Source: Candidatus Melainabacteria bacterium
GTDB taxonomy: Bacteria > Cyanobacteriota > Vampirovibrionia > Gastranaerophilales > Gastranaerophilaceae
Direction: 5' to 3'
Assembly: GCA_022009935.1 (NCBI GenBank)
Contig: CP091731.1
Location: 868,001-932,000 of the forward strand
Length of the DNA: 64,000 nt
The stretch's first letter is position 1, and each line of letters begins with the position of its first letter. Shown in pieces: positions 21,335 through 32,853 of the stretch. The position numbers and the translations under genes were made by a program. The notes beneath the pieces were generated by a model. It did no database searches. It worked only from the letters and a program-made list of their open reading frames with translations, and was not told the DNA's origin.

Positions 21335-21985
21335 ATGGAACTATTATTAAAATCAATTGAAATGGATTGGCCTGTATTGTTGCCAATATTCGTTTGCTCA
21401 ATTTTGACTGTTGCTGTAGCTATAAATAGATTTTCTTACTATAATAGCAACAAGCGTGATGTTGTGCAGTTTATACCAAAACTTCAAAGAGAGTTAGCAA
21501 AAAATGATTTAAACGGTGCACAAAATATAAGCATTCAGCTTGGCGGTGTTTTGGGTGAAGTTACAGAAGAAGCCGTTAGAATATTTAAAGAACAAAGAGA
21601 AGGTTTTTCTCGTTCTTTTGATATAGCTTCAAACCTTGCAAGTCGCAAGTTGGAAAATCATTTGACTATATTAGGAACAATTGGTGGTGTAGCTCCATTT
21701 TTAGGGTTGTTTGGTACTGTTGTGAGAATTTTATTCACATTCCAAGACCTTGCTTCAGCCGGTAACCAATCTGCAGAAGTTGCAATGGGTATTGCCTCTG
21801 CTTTGATTGCTACAGCTTTTGGTCTCGGAGTTGCCATCGTCGCTGTCATTTTGTTTAACCTTTTTCAATCTACTGTTAAACGTTATGAAGATGATTTTCA
21901 GTTAATAAAATTACTATTCTTAAGTTTTGTTGACCAAAATGATGACACTGCTAACAACAATGCAGCATTTCAAGGTGCACAATAA
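21335..21985 (+). CDS. MotA/TolQ/ExbB-family proton channel protein
   Basis: An intact 216-residue frame with an AGAGGA ribosome-binding region. It has a short periplasmic N-terminus, a first membrane helix (WPVLLPIFVCSILTVAVAI), a cytoplasmic helical segment (FDIASNLASRKLENHL), then the two hallmark C-terminal helices around GVAPFLGLFGTVVRILFTF and GIASALIATAFGLGVAIVAVI. It forms the channel with ExbD and drives the upstream TonB-like protein. It is one of the few genes in the window without a frameshift. Confidence 0.93.
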   Translation: MELLLKSIEMDWPVLLPIFVCSILTVAVAINRFSYYNSNKRDVVQFIPKLQRELAKNDLNGAQNISIQLGGVLGEVTEEAVRIFKEQREGFSRSFDIASNLASRKLENHLTILGTIGGVAPFLGLFGTVVRILFTFQDLASAGNQSAEVAMGIASALIATAFGLGVAIVAVILFNLFQSTVKRYEDDFQLIKLLFLSFVDQNDDTANNNAAFQGAQ

Positions 21986-22011
21986 ATAAAATAATCGGGA
22001 TTAATTAAATT

Positions 22012-22447
22012 ATGGCATTTAAAAGTTCAAAAAATGACAAAATGTTTAACGAAATAAACATTACACCCTTAACTGACATATTTTTTGGTGTTGTTGATTA
22101 TCATGATGGTTGTTGCTCCAACTTTTCAATCAAATGACAACAGCATTCAAGTTCCTAAAATCAACAGCGGATTATCTGTTGAAAATAGTATGGCAACTAT
22201 TTCAATAACAAAGGATGGTAGCTTTTTTATCAACGGCAACCAAATCGTTGAAGATGATATACAATCGGAACTTGAAAAATTGAAGCCAAATTTAGAAAAA
22301 AAGAAGTAATTGTTAGAGCTGACAGTCAAACAAAATCAAGCGAAATTATGAAAGTTATGAAAGCGGCAACAGAAGCTCAATACGAAAAATTAACCGTTGC
22401 AGGTGAACCTTTGTCTAAAAAAAGAACAGGAAGAATTATTACAATGA
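22012..22447 (+). CDS. ExbD/TolR-family protein 1 (frameshifts)
   Basis: A single membrane helix with the conserved start FNEINITPLTDIFLVLLIIM, whose Asp carries the proton, followed by a periplasmic domain. An extra T in the run at 22080-22085 breaks the helix, and an extra A near 22308 and near 22421 breaks the rest. With the last one repaired the protein ends KKEQEELLQ and its TGA overlaps the ATG of the next ExbD (ATGA at 22444-22447). About 144 residues. Confidence 0.88.
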
Positions 22448-22830
22448 AAAAAACGTGAAACATTTAATGAAATAAATATTACTCCATTGACCGACATATT
22501 CCTCGTTTTGTTGATTATTATGATGGTTATTGCGCCTATGCTTGACACCCAAGGACTTAGTTTAGAAGTTCCTGACTATGTTGAAGCAAAAAGTATTGCT
22601 AAAGATACTAAAGTATTAAATGTTTTGGTTAATAACGAAAACCAAATTGTCATTGATGGTGAAGTCGTTGAAGAAAGCCAATTGCAAAATAAATTGAAAA
22701 GCTTGGCAAATAATTATAAAGACGGCATCTTATTCAAACCGAAGATGATGCAACACATGGTGTTGTTGTAAAAGTTATGGATTGCGCTAGAAATAGCGGA
22801 ATTTTAAATATTTCACTGAGTGAAGTCTAA
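22444..22830 (+). CDS. ExbD/TolR-family protein 2 (frameshifts)
   Basis: A second ExbD with the same N-terminus (MKKRETFNEINITPLTDIFL) and a diverged periplasmic part (LSLEVPDYVEAK, NQIVIDGEVVEE, VMDCARNSGILNISL). The start is hidden by one A too many in the A7 run right after the ATG; another break is near 22742. About 128 residues. Pairs of different ExbDs with one ExbB are known in TonB systems, where they can form mixed dimers. The operon seems to end here. Confidence 0.88.
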
Positions 22831-22913
22831 TTAAAAAATCGCATAAAACATTTGATTTAAATCGTTATAAATTGTATTATAATTAATGATGGATAAATAA
22901 CGGTAATAATCTT

Positions 22914-25086
22914 ATGAAAAACAGCAAATTAGTGCATTTTATAAAAAGTGTAAATAATTCTCATAATTTTAATAACATTTTATTATTTACTTTTTTTGCA
23001 ATAATATTAACATTTATTTTGGCTTCAAAATATATAATATTCCAAAATTTAATCAACAAAGATGGCTTAAGCAAACGTGAAATTGTCGCAAACAAAACAA
23101 TTGAAGTTGTTGACACTTTTAAAACCGAACAGCTGAGAAAAGAAGTTGCTCAAAAAGTCGAGCCTGTTTTGGTGCCGGCTGAAGACAATTATATAATGGG
23201 CAATCTTGTATCGCTTATTAACAATATTCGGCTTATTCGCGACAATAAAAATTTGACGGAAAGTGAAAAAAGAAACAAAATAAATGTCCTTCTTGATTTA
23301 TCCGAAAATACAAATAAAAACTATGTTATAAACTTTTTATATCAGCAAGCGATGAAATGTTTCTGGATATGACAAACAGTTCCAAAACCATTCTTGATAG
23401 TATATTAAAAGAGGGGTTAAGTGAAAAAGTATTTGAAGGAAATAATATAAACAAAATTATATTTAAACATAGCCAACAAAATTATTCCAAAGGTCAAATA
23501 CGTATTGTAAATGCACTAATTGAGCAAGTTATAAGACCAAATATGATAGTTGATGAACTTGCAACGGAAATAGCCAAAAAAAATGCTGCAAATTCCGTAA
23601 ATCCATATATAGTCAAGTTTGAACGTGGTGATAAAATAGTTTATCAAGGGGAGCCTGTCACAAAAGTTAAACGTGATGCATTGAGAAAAGCCGGATACAA
23701 CGTACTTGAGCTTAACTTTATTGGTCTTATAGGCATATTTATATATGTCGTTTTATCAATATTTATCTTTTTTATATTATTTGTACACTTTTGACAAAAA
23801 AATTTGCCAAAAGAAGCTATTTTTCAATAATAGGAATACTTGTAATATTTTTAACGGCAATAGGCACAATAATTCCGGATAATTATTCGTTTTATTATTT
23901 GCCTGTTCCTGCAGTTACCTTGTTGTTGGCTATTTTTACCAACGGGCGTGTTGCAATGTTTATTTCAATTTTGTTGATTATGAGCTTGGGCATAACACTC
24001 CAACTGCCAAGTGAAAACCTTGTCGTCTTTACTTGTTGTTTCACTTATTTCCGCAGTAACAATATCAAAAATAAAGTACTCTCGTCGTGTTGATTTGATA
24101 AAATCCGGTTTTGAAATAGCTGTGTGTATGATAATAATAGTCGGTATAATAAACTTAATAGAACGTTGTATTATTGATATATCACCAACAGTATTAATAA
24201 ATGATTTAATAGCTTGTATGGTTACAGGCATTTCAAGCGGTATATTAGTTTTAGGTTCAATTCCAATGTTTGAAAGCTTGTTTAAAGTGATTACACCATT
24301 TGGTTTATCAGAACTTGCCGACCATAATCAACCATTATTGAAACGACTTCAATTTGAAGCCCCCGGAACATTTGCACATTCGCTGGCAATGTCAAATATG
24401 GCAGAATCAGTGGCTGAAGCCATCGATGCAGACCCTGTTTTAACAAGAGTAGGTGCTTTATACCATGACATAGGCAAATTGAAACGACCTTTGTTTTTTA
24501 TAGAAAACCAAACTTATTTCGGCATTGATAACCCACACAACAAACTCAATCCACGGTTGAGCAAAATGGTTATCATGGCTCACCCTCGTGACGGATTGGA
24601 ACTTGCAAAAGAATACAATCTTCCGCCTCAAATTCAAGATTTCATCACTCAACACCACGGAGAAACACTCGCTGCATATTTTTATAATGAAGCAATAAAA
24701 GAAGAAGGTGCTGAAAATGTTTCAAAAGAACAATTTAGATACTCAGATTCAAAACCAAACTCAAAAGAAACAGCAATCGTTATGATTACAGATGCTGTTG
24801 AGTCTGCTTCAAGAACTTTAAAAGATTATACGGTTGAAGAAATAAATGCATTAATTCAAAAATTATTAATGACAGACTTACTGACGGACAACTGTCTGAT
24901 AGCCCACTTACTTTAAAAAGATTTAAAAACAATTTCTTCAACTCTAAACCGACTTCTTCGTGCTGCACACCATAAGCGTATAAAATACCATGAAGACATA
25001 ATCAATGAGCTTGAAAAAAAGAAAATTTTGCGCCCAAATTACCAAATTTTGACCAAGACAACAATGAAGGCGGCAATAATGATTAA
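22914..25086 (+). CDS. pgpH: PgpH-type 7TM-HD cyclic-di-AMP phosphodiesterase (frameshifts)
   Basis: A membrane enzyme that hydrolyses cyclic di-AMP, a signal for osmolyte and cell-wall balance. An N-terminal helix is followed by a large extracytoplasmic domain, a set of six or seven membrane helices (23700-24270) and a cytoplasmic HD domain. HD metal-site motifs are GTFAHSLAMSNMAE, LYHDIGKLKRP, MAHPRDGLELA and QHHGETLAAYF. Breaks are near 23350, 23785, 24030, 24865 and 25020. The repaired length is about 725 residues. Its end overlaps the ybeY start by 8 bp (AATGATTAA), giving the classical pgpH-ybeY-dgkA order. Confidence 0.9.
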
Positions 25087-25622
25087 GCTTAATATTTTTA
25101 TTGAAACTGATTTTGATGATAACAGTAAAAGTAAGTTTGATGAAAATATTTTAAATTTAAAAAAATATTAACAAACACCAAAAAAATGACAAAATATGTT
25201 TTAAATCAGGAACAAATTATACAAAATAGCTGTCTATATAATCAGGAATATAAAAGTCTTTCTTTCGATATTGTGTTTTGCGATGATGACAAAATACATA
25301 AAATAAATAAAGAATACAGAAACATAGATAAACCGACAGATGTCATCACATTTGCTCTTTTGCGGATACAGATGAAACCCGGCGGTTTATATTTGACAAT
25401 GAAATTAATTTAGGTGAAATTATAATATCATATGATACAATGGAATATAATGCTATAAATGAACCGCATATTATAGAAACAAAACAATCACCCGTAATAA
25501 GTGAAATGTATTTTTTAATAAGTCATGGGATACTGCACTTGTTGGGATATGACCATCAAGACGAAAAAAGTTATAACAAAATGATGTTAATGCAAAAAGA
25601 AATAACTCAAAGCATTATTTAA
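25079..25622 (+). CDS. ybeY: Endoribonuclease YbeY (frameshifts)
   Basis: YbeY is a zinc-dependent endoribonuclease for 16S rRNA 3'-end maturation and ribosome quality control. The zinc motif H-x3-H-x5-H is clear: SHGILHLLGYDHQDE near the C-terminus. The upstream KEYRNIDKPTDVITFAL is the other family block. Breaks are near 25170 and 25365. The repaired length is about 181 residues. The start ATG 25079 overlaps the end of pgpH. Confidence 0.92.
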
Positions 25623-25643
25623 ACAAAAAAGGTATTAACGGTT

Positions 25644-26020
25644 ATGTCAAAATATTCATCAAACAATTTCATAAAAAGTGCAAGTTTTGCACTTCGAGGC
25701 TTAAGATTAATCATAAAATCGCAAAAGAATTTTCGTCGACAGTTGTTTTTTGGTATTATTATTTTGTTTTTTGCAGCTATATTAAAGTTTAATTATATTG
25801 AATTTTGTATCACAATTATCTCTATATCACTAGTTTTGCTAGCAGAAATGTTAAATTCTGTAATCGAATTCACTATTGATTCTTATACAAAAATAAGTAT
25901 TCAAAGCTTGTTGAAATGGCAAAAGACATGGCCGCCGGCACTGTTTTAACTGCAACAATAGTTTCAACCATCCTAGGTTGCATTTTGTTTGGTCATAAAT
26001 TTATTTTGTTGTTTGTTTGA
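25644..26020 (+). CDS. dgkA: Diacylglycerol/undecaprenol kinase DgkA (one frameshift)
   Basis: A small three-helix membrane kinase that phosphorylates lipid alcohols. The N-terminus is amphipathic (SFALRGLRLIIKSQKNFRRQ) with the catalytic and ATP-binding segment LLAEMLNSVIEFTID. The break near 25890 separates the last part, which reads KDMAAGTVLTATIVSTILGCILFG when repaired. About 125 residues. It follows ybeY by 21 bp and closes that operon. Confidence 0.9.
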
Positions 26021-26123
26021 CTATTCTCTTTGTAACAATTTCTTAATATTTGTTACACTTTTTTGCAAATATTGAAGTATATACGACTTTATTATTATAA
26101 TAGTAAATATTGAGGCGTATATA

Positions 26124-29100
26124 ATGATTCGTTCTAAAAGAATACAACCAAAAATAAATTTTAACCATTATTCTCATAAAATTGAAAAAACTCTAACAGT
26201 AGAAGAATTAAAACAGCATTTAAAAAAAACAATACCGTACGCAAAAGTACCTGTTGAGACTCTTCAAGCTTATAATTTAGTTGGAAACCGTCATGAAAAA
26301 AGAGCAAAAATACATGAATACGCGCAACAAATTGGTAATACTTATGCCGATATAATGCAAAAATTAAATGCAGAAGAAAATATTTCAAGTTATGACCTTC
26401 AAAATTTCGCAAATGGAATTAATTTTTTGGTTGAAAACAAACAAAAGATTACTCCTAATATGATAACGACTTTAGAAAGTGCTACTAATAATGTAGCAAA
26501 TCAAATTGACTATTTATTAAAGAACCAAAACCAAAACATTGATCCTAGTCTGCTTAATGCTTTAGCTAGAGGAATTGATTCTTTAACTCAACAAAACCAA
26601 AACCAAAACATTGATCCGAATCTGCTTAATGCTTTAGCTAGAGGAATTGATTCTTTAACTCAACAAAACCAAAACATTGAGCCTAATATGATAACTGCTT
26701 TAGAAAAAGCTACTAATAATGTAGCTAATCAAATTGGTTCTTTATTAGAGAACCAAAACCAAAACATTGAGCCTAATATGCTTAATGCTTTAGCTAGAGG
26801 AATTGATTCTTTAACTCAACAAAACAAAAACCAAAACATTGCTCCTAGTCTGCTTAATGCTTTAGCTAGAGGAATTGATTCTTTAACTCAACAAAACAAA
26901 AACATTGAGCCTAATATGATAACTGCTTTAGAAAAAGGCTACTAATAATGTAGCTAATCAAATTGACTCTTTATTAGTGAACCCAAGCCAAAACATTGAA
27001 CCTAATATGATTAATGCTTTAGCTAGGGGAATTGTTTCTTTAACTCAACAAAACAAAAAACATTGCTCCTAGTCTGCTTAATACTTTAGCTAGGGGAATT
27101 GTTTCTTTAACTCAGCAAAACAAAAACATTGAGCCTAATATGATTAATGCTTTAGCTAGGGGAATTGAACAAAACCAAAATATTGATCCTATTCTGCTTA
27201 ATACTTTAGCTAGGGGAATTGTTTCTTTAACTCAGCAAAACAAAAACATTGAGCCTAATATGATTAATGCTTTAACTAGAGGAATGGAACAAAACCAAAA
27301 TATTGATCCTATTCTGCTTAATGCTTTAACTAGGGGAATTGTTTCTTTAACTCAGCAAAACAAAAACATTGAGCCTAATATGATTAATGCTTTAGCTAGA
27401 GGAATTGATTCTTTAACTCAACAAAACCAAAACATTGAGCCTAATATGCTTAATGCTTTAGCTAGGGGGATTGATTCTTTAACTCAACAAAACAAAAACA
27501 TTAATTCTGTTATGATAACTGCTTTAGTAAATGCTACTCGCAATGTAGCAAATCAAATTGACTATTTATTAAAGAACCAAAACCAAAACATTGAGCCTAA
27601 TATGCTTAATGCTTTAGCTAGGGGGATTGATTCTTTAACTCAACAAAACAAAAACATTGAGCCTTATATAATAACGATTTTAGGAAGATCTACTAATAAT
27701 GTAGCTAATCAAATTGACTCTTTATTAGTGAACCCAAGCCAAAACATTGAACCTAATATGATTAATGCTTTAGCTAGGGGAATTGATTCTTTAACTCAAC
27801 AAAACAAAAACCAAAACATTGCTCCTAGTCTGCTTAATACTTTAGCTAGGGGGAATTGATTCTTTAACTCAACAAAACAAAAACATTGAGCCTAATATGC
27901 TTAATGCTTTAGCTAGGGGAATTGATTCTTTAACTCAACAAAACCCAAACCAAAACATTGCTCCTAGTCTGCTTAATACTTTAGCTAGGGGAATTGATTC
28001 TTTACTTTCAAAAAAATGAAACAGACGATTTTTCTTATGAGTTAAAAAATTTTATCAATTGGAACTTTAAAAAATATTCAGAGCGATATAAGTCAAAATA
28101 ATATAAATGGAAATAATATAGACGACATTCTAAAAAAGTATGAAACATTGCACAAGACATCAAGCAATATAAATAAATTATTATCAGGTAAGAAACTCAA
28201 AAAAGACAATAATCCTAAATTCACCAAGGATAAGCAAAGACTTAAGAGCCAATATTATTATAAAGCACAAGATGGAACGATTTGGCGCACTAATCATACA
28301 CCTCAAGAATTATTTAATTTTATGCAAAGTTATAAAAACCCTAGATACCTTTTTATAATGCTATAAAAACATTGCAGGAAAATGGTGAAAATCTAGACTA
28401 TGAATCAAATTCCAATAAGATAGAAAATGATATAAAAATTACTACAAAGCCAACAGAGGCACTAAATCCGAATTCTGATAATTATAATGAGGACTTGGTT
28501 AAAATATATAATCTCACTTTGAATAGCAAAGATATTAAAGCTCAAATAGCCTCTAATAAGTCTCTTCAGGAAAATTTATCTTCATATGTTAAAGATAGAT
28601 ATCAAGATTTTTTAAATGAAGTTACAAATAAATTAGAGAAACAGTTAAAAATAAACAAAACACTTAACGCATTATCTTCTCTTAAGGGAATTTCAACAAA
28701 CACTCTAAACTTAAAGCTAAACTCATTAACAAAAGAGGAAAGAACTACTTTAGCGACAGATGATATAACTGATATAAAGAGCTTTATTGAAAACTTTAAT
28801 AACGCAAAGGGAAGTAAAAACAGTCGTATTGAATTAAATAATAATAAGATAACTTTAAAGGAAAAAAAAGATGAAACGGTTACTATTAACATCTCAGACG
28901 GAAACACAAAAGAGCAATTTATAAAATTATTAAACAATATTAAAAATACTCTTTGTAAAGGTAATGGTAATACTTATGCAACACTTGTACATATTGCACA
29001 TAGAATATTGCTTAGAGCTCCTTTAAACCAAACTATAGAATACCAAGAAGTCCATCAAACTAATGAGAAAACAACTATAATTAATTGCCAAAACTTAGTC

Positions 29101-29400
29101 AAAGCTAACGAATTTGTTGATAAGCTAGGAAAGATACTAAAACTGTAAATGAACTCAATATAAGAAATACTGACATTCATAAGTTTAAAGTAGACGAGCA
29201 AACCTATTACTTAACTGCTTGTATAGATGCAGAAAAAGGGAAATACAAACATCAAACATTTAATATATTTTATAAAGACAAGGAAAATCAGGAAATTTAT
29301 AATTTAAATCTTAATCCTCAAGGAGGTTTAATGACATTTATTGACGGTATTAAATTTTCAGACAAAGAAAAAATATATTGAAGATATAATCAATAAATAA
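26124..29400 (+). CDS. Giant Asn/Gln-rich helical-repeat protein (frameshifts)
   Basis: Repaired, this is about 1,090 residues. The N-terminus (MIRSKRIQPKINFNHYSH) has no signal peptide. Residues about 111-630 are tandem repeats (see the repeat entry) of the type NIEPNMLNALARGIDSLTQQ. The C-terminal third is non-repetitive, Lys/Asn-rich and helical, with a segment KAQDGTIWRTNHTPQELFNF and, near the end, beta-like pieces (TYYLTACIDAEKGKYK, FNIFYKDKENQEIYNLNLN). It probably ends YIEDIINK at 29400. Breaks are near 26936, 27058, 27850, 28008-28045, 28355, 29143 and 29370. I recognise no family. Repeat architecture and isolation suggest an interaction scaffold, surface or effector protein, but this is a guess. 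Confidence 0.6.
26454..28016 (+). repeat. About 22 tandem protein-coding repeats of 18, 22-24 or 30 codons
   Basis: Each unit begins NI(E/D/A)P(N/S)(M/L)(L/I). Three sorts alternate: 22-24 residues ending ALARGIDSLTQQNxNQ, 30 residues ending ATNNVANQIDSLLxNxxQ, and 18 residues ending ARGIEQNQ or TRGMEQNQ. The DNA of neighbouring units is nearly identical (GCTTTAGCTAGRGGAATTG recurs), so copy number may vary by recombination or be misassembled. The pattern predicts short paired helices with Asn/Gln loops. Confidence 0.85.
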
Positions 29401-29484
29401 TAAAATAAAAACATTCTTGACAACAAAAAAAATTATATTATTATTAATGTAACAAAGTTAATACTATAAATTGGGGATGAAAAA

Positions 29485-29918
29485 ATGTTAAAAATAAATA
29501 ATAATATAAGCAAAGTTGGTTTTGGAATGAATGAATGTACAATACGTGCATCTAAATCTGTGCCTATTGGTACATCAGCAGTTGGAACAAATTTAAAACC
29601 TCTATCAAAAGATATTTTTATAAAAACAGTTAACAATATAAAAAATGGAAAAGTTATGAATAACAAAGAAAACCAAGTTAAATTATTAAATGATTATGTG
29701 AATTATAACATAAACTTTGACGAACTTCTTCAGGGTCGTGAAAAATTAAAAACAATAAAAAACCAAATGACAAAAGTGTAGATGAAAATATTGAAACATT
29801 ATTTGAAAATTTTTATGAAGATACGGATTATACTCAAACAGATTTTTCGTATGATGCACGTGAACTTTTAAATATATACCGAAGAGAAAATAAATATCCT
29901 AATATAATAAAAGATTAA
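29485..29918 (+). CDS. Hypothetical protein (one frameshift)
   Basis: The ORF starts MLKINNNISKVGFGMNECT with GGGGA upstream. After repair of a missing base near 29770 it runs to IYRRENKYPNIIKD, about 144 residues. It is helical, Asn/Lys-rich, and has a repeat-like GTSAVGTNLKP segment, but no membrane helix or recognised motif. It sits between the repeat protein and the histidine gene with short gaps. Function unknown. Confidence 0.55.
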
Positions 29919-29998
29919 TATTGGGCAACCCTCTTGTTAAAACTTGGCATTTAAGCTACAATAATAAAAATATATTATTATGTTGAGGGATAAATAAG

Positions 29999-31240
29999 AT
30001 GATAATACCAAGTATTGACTTGATGAACGGTAAAAGCAGTTCAATTGAAACAAGGATGCGAAAAAGTTTTGGAAGCGGATAAAAACCCTGTTGAACTTGC
30101 AAAATATTACGCTCGTTTTGGTGATGTTGCCGTGATTGACCTTGATGCAGCAATGAACAAAGGTGATAATGAAGAAGTCATTAAAGCTATTTTGTCATGC
30201 CTTGCCATACGGCACTGTTCGTGTTGGAGGTGGCATTCGTGATGCTGAAAAAAGCTCGTCGTATAATCTCTTATGGCGCTAAAAAATTATCATTGGAACT
30301 GCTGCCAACGAAGATTTTTTGTCAAAATTGCCAAAAGATAAAGTTATTGTTTCAATCGACACTAAAAATGGAAAAATTGCAATTGATGGTTGGAAAAACA
30401 CTGTTGAGGCTACTGTTGAAGATTATATAAAACGTTTTGACAATTTGTGCTCAGGTTATCTTTATACTGTTGTTGAAAAAGAAGGGATGATGCAAGGTTG
30501 TGATATCGAGAATATAAAAAAAGTAAGAAATTTAACTAAACTTGATTTAACTGCAGCCGGCGGAATTTCTACAATTGATGAAATTGTCAATCTTCAGCGT
30601 TTAAATATTAATACTCAACTTGGAATGTGTATTTATACAAAAACCGTAAACTTAGAAGATGCATTCATTGCAACTTTGGATTTTGAAAACAAAACGGACT
30701 TATCCCAACAATAGTCCAAGACTATCAAACAAAACAAGTTTTAATGCTTGCTTATTCAAACAAAGAAGCCGTAAAAACAGCTTTATCGCAAGGCGTTGGT
30801 GCTTATTACTCTCGTTCAAGGGACGAATTGTGGGTGAAAGGAAAAACATCGGGCAACGAGCAAGAACTTTTGACCGCACGATTTGATTGTGATTTTGACA
30901 CCTTACTTTATACAGTCAAGCAAAAAGGAAATGCTTGTCATTTAAATCGTTTTTCTTGTTTTGGTGATAAAAACTTTAATCTTCAAGACTTATACAATTT
31001 ACTTCTTGACAGAAAAGAAAAAATGCCTGAAAAATCCTTCACAACAAAGTTATTTAAGGATAGAAATTTTCTCAATTCAAAAATATTGGAAGAAGCAAAG
31101 GAAGTTTCGATTTTGAAAACGGTGAAGACCCGCTATCTTGGGAAGTTGCCGATTTAACTTATTTTGTCTTGGCTTTAATGGCACAAAATAATGTTAAAAT
31201 TGAAAATGTTCTTGGCGAGCTTGCTTCTAGAACAAAATAA
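29999..31240 (+). CDS. HisA-HisI-HisE fusion for histidine biosynthesis (frameshifts)
   Basis: Three consecutive activities appear in one reading frame once single-base breaks are repaired. HisA (ProFAR isomerase) covers 29999-30680: IPSIDLMNGKAVQL, RVGGGIRDAEKA, TAAGGISTIDEI. HisI (PRA-CH) follows directly: NGLIPTIVQDYQTK, MLAYSNKEA, YYSRSRDELWVKG, GNACHLNRFSCFG. HisE (PRA-PH) ends the chain: KILEEAKEVSDFENG and EVADLTYFVLALMAQNN. There is no stop or start between HisA and HisI when one A is added at 30692-30695, giving about 413 residues. In HisA, the usual T-D-x-x-x-D-G reads YTVVEKEG (Val codon 30469-30471). Other breaks are near 30037, 30195, 30285 and 31110. Confidence 0.82.
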
Positions 31241-31246
31241 GTTTTT

Positions 31247-32793
31247 CTAACTTTGTTTTTCCATTGTTTCTTGCTCATCCATATTGAAATAGCAATCTTT
31301 AGGCGGGACAATATAATTCACTAATGCACTATATTCGTTAATCAAACCTGAATCAAAAAAGCAATTGTGCTTGTGCTTTGTTATAGTCTATTATTGCAAG
31401 TATCAAATCGCTTCTTGCTTGTGTTTTTATTTTCTGAGAATTTAAAACATCTAAAAATGTTGCTTCACCAATAGTATACCTTGCAAGAGCGTTTTTAAGC
31501 CCCTTCATCTGCCGCTTTCACCGCTATTTTGGCATATTTTATTTTATCTAAATTTGCTTGAGAGGTGTAATAAGAACTTACGATGTTTTCTTTTATATTA
31601 CGTTTCAAAGTTTCAAGTTCATATTTTGCACTTTTTTATTTTTGCATCATAAGAACGTAGTTTGCTGTAGGAATTGAAGCCCAAATTTCGTCCGAGTTGC
31701 CATTCGGTTTTAAGATAAAGAGTGTCGTTTTGTCTTAGCCCAAGACGAGCAGTCCCAACCTGACCACGGTCAAATTGCAAAGTCAAATCGGGGATAAAAT
31801 CTGTATAGACTGTTTTTCGCTCCTCTTCCAAAGCCTTAATATCAAACTCTTTTTCTTTAACATCCTCTCTTAAACTTATTGAATAGTTATATAAAGTTTT
31901 CACATCAATGTTTTCATCGACCAAAGTCACAGTGTCAATGAAAAGCTCAGACGGATAAACACTCAATGTCACATCAATCCCCATAATATTCGCCAAATTT
32001 GCTTGTTTTAATCTCAAACTGTTTAAATTTATAACCAAATCCCGATTGGCATTTGCGACTTCAACTTCCGCTCGAAGCAAGTCATATTTTGTTCCCAATC
32101 CCAATTCATACAAAGTTTTAGTATATCGAAGCTGTTCTTGAGTTTCAACCAAGTTTATTTTCAAAATTTCAAGCTGTAATTTTAATCTCAACAACTCATA
32201 ATAGCTTAACATTGTATTTAAAATAATTTGTTCTTTTGTAAAATCAAGTTTATGTCCTGAGGCTTTAAACAAATCATTGCGTTGACGAGTTTCAAAAACA
32301 GTACGTCCTTTGTTGAAATTCCATAAAATACCATAATTTATTTGAATGGGAACTTATGAATTGTCGCGGTAAAATGTCGCCAACAAGATAAGTCCCTTGA
32401 ATATCGGCTATCATAAAAGAAGCATAAATGTTTGGCAAAAATTCAGCAAGCTTTGCTCGATACTCCCATTTGTTCATTTCTTTATTCTGTTTGTTTATTT
32501 TTATATTAAAATTATTTTCCAAAGCCACACACAAACACTCTTGCATGTCGGTATAAATCAAGTTATAGTCATATTTTTTTCAACACCGCCATCAATAATT
32601 TTTTGTTTTTACTGCAATACTTTGGATTTTTGTCTTCATCAAGTTCCTTAAGAAAAGTGTCCTCTGTCCTATCCCAAAGCTTGTACCAATCAGAATCATC
32701 TTCTTTTGCATAAACTTTAACACCAAATAAAGGTGAAAATAAGCAATAAAACATATAAAATGATATTAATATTTTTTTCAAATATTTATGCAT
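31247..32793 (-). CDS. TolC-family outer-membrane efflux protein (frameshifts)
   Basis: The N-terminal signal peptide is ILISFYMFYCLFSPLFGVKVYAK. The rest is typical of the TolC/OEP fold, long helices with internal duplication: ECLCVALENNFNIKI then YRAKLAEFLPNIYA; LYELGLGTKYDLLRAEVEVANA then ANLANIMG; and in the second half ARYTIGEATFLDVLNSQ. Such proteins form the outer-membrane duct of type I secretion or drug efflux pumps. No membrane-fusion protein or pump is adjacent. Breaks are near 32580, 32345, 31635 and 31500. The repaired length is about 515 residues. It converges with the histidine fusion gene 6 bp away. Confidence 0.82.
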
Positions 32794-32853
32794 ATTTTAA
32801 AGAATATTGCAAATATTCTCAATGCATTATAGTCCGATTGGTGATTTTTTAGA

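Noticed and set aside
22444..22460. A fused double ExbD protein
   Set aside because: Repairing only the A7 run after the ATG would fuse both, but repairing the earlier A7 run as well gives a natural end (KKEQEELLQ) whose TGA overlaps the next ATG, a more ordinary arrangement.
26454..28016. CRISPR-like array of near-identical repeats
   Set aside because: The repeats are in one coding frame, vary in length (54-90 bp) and the intervening sequence is also repetitive, so this is a protein repeat and not an array with unique spacers.
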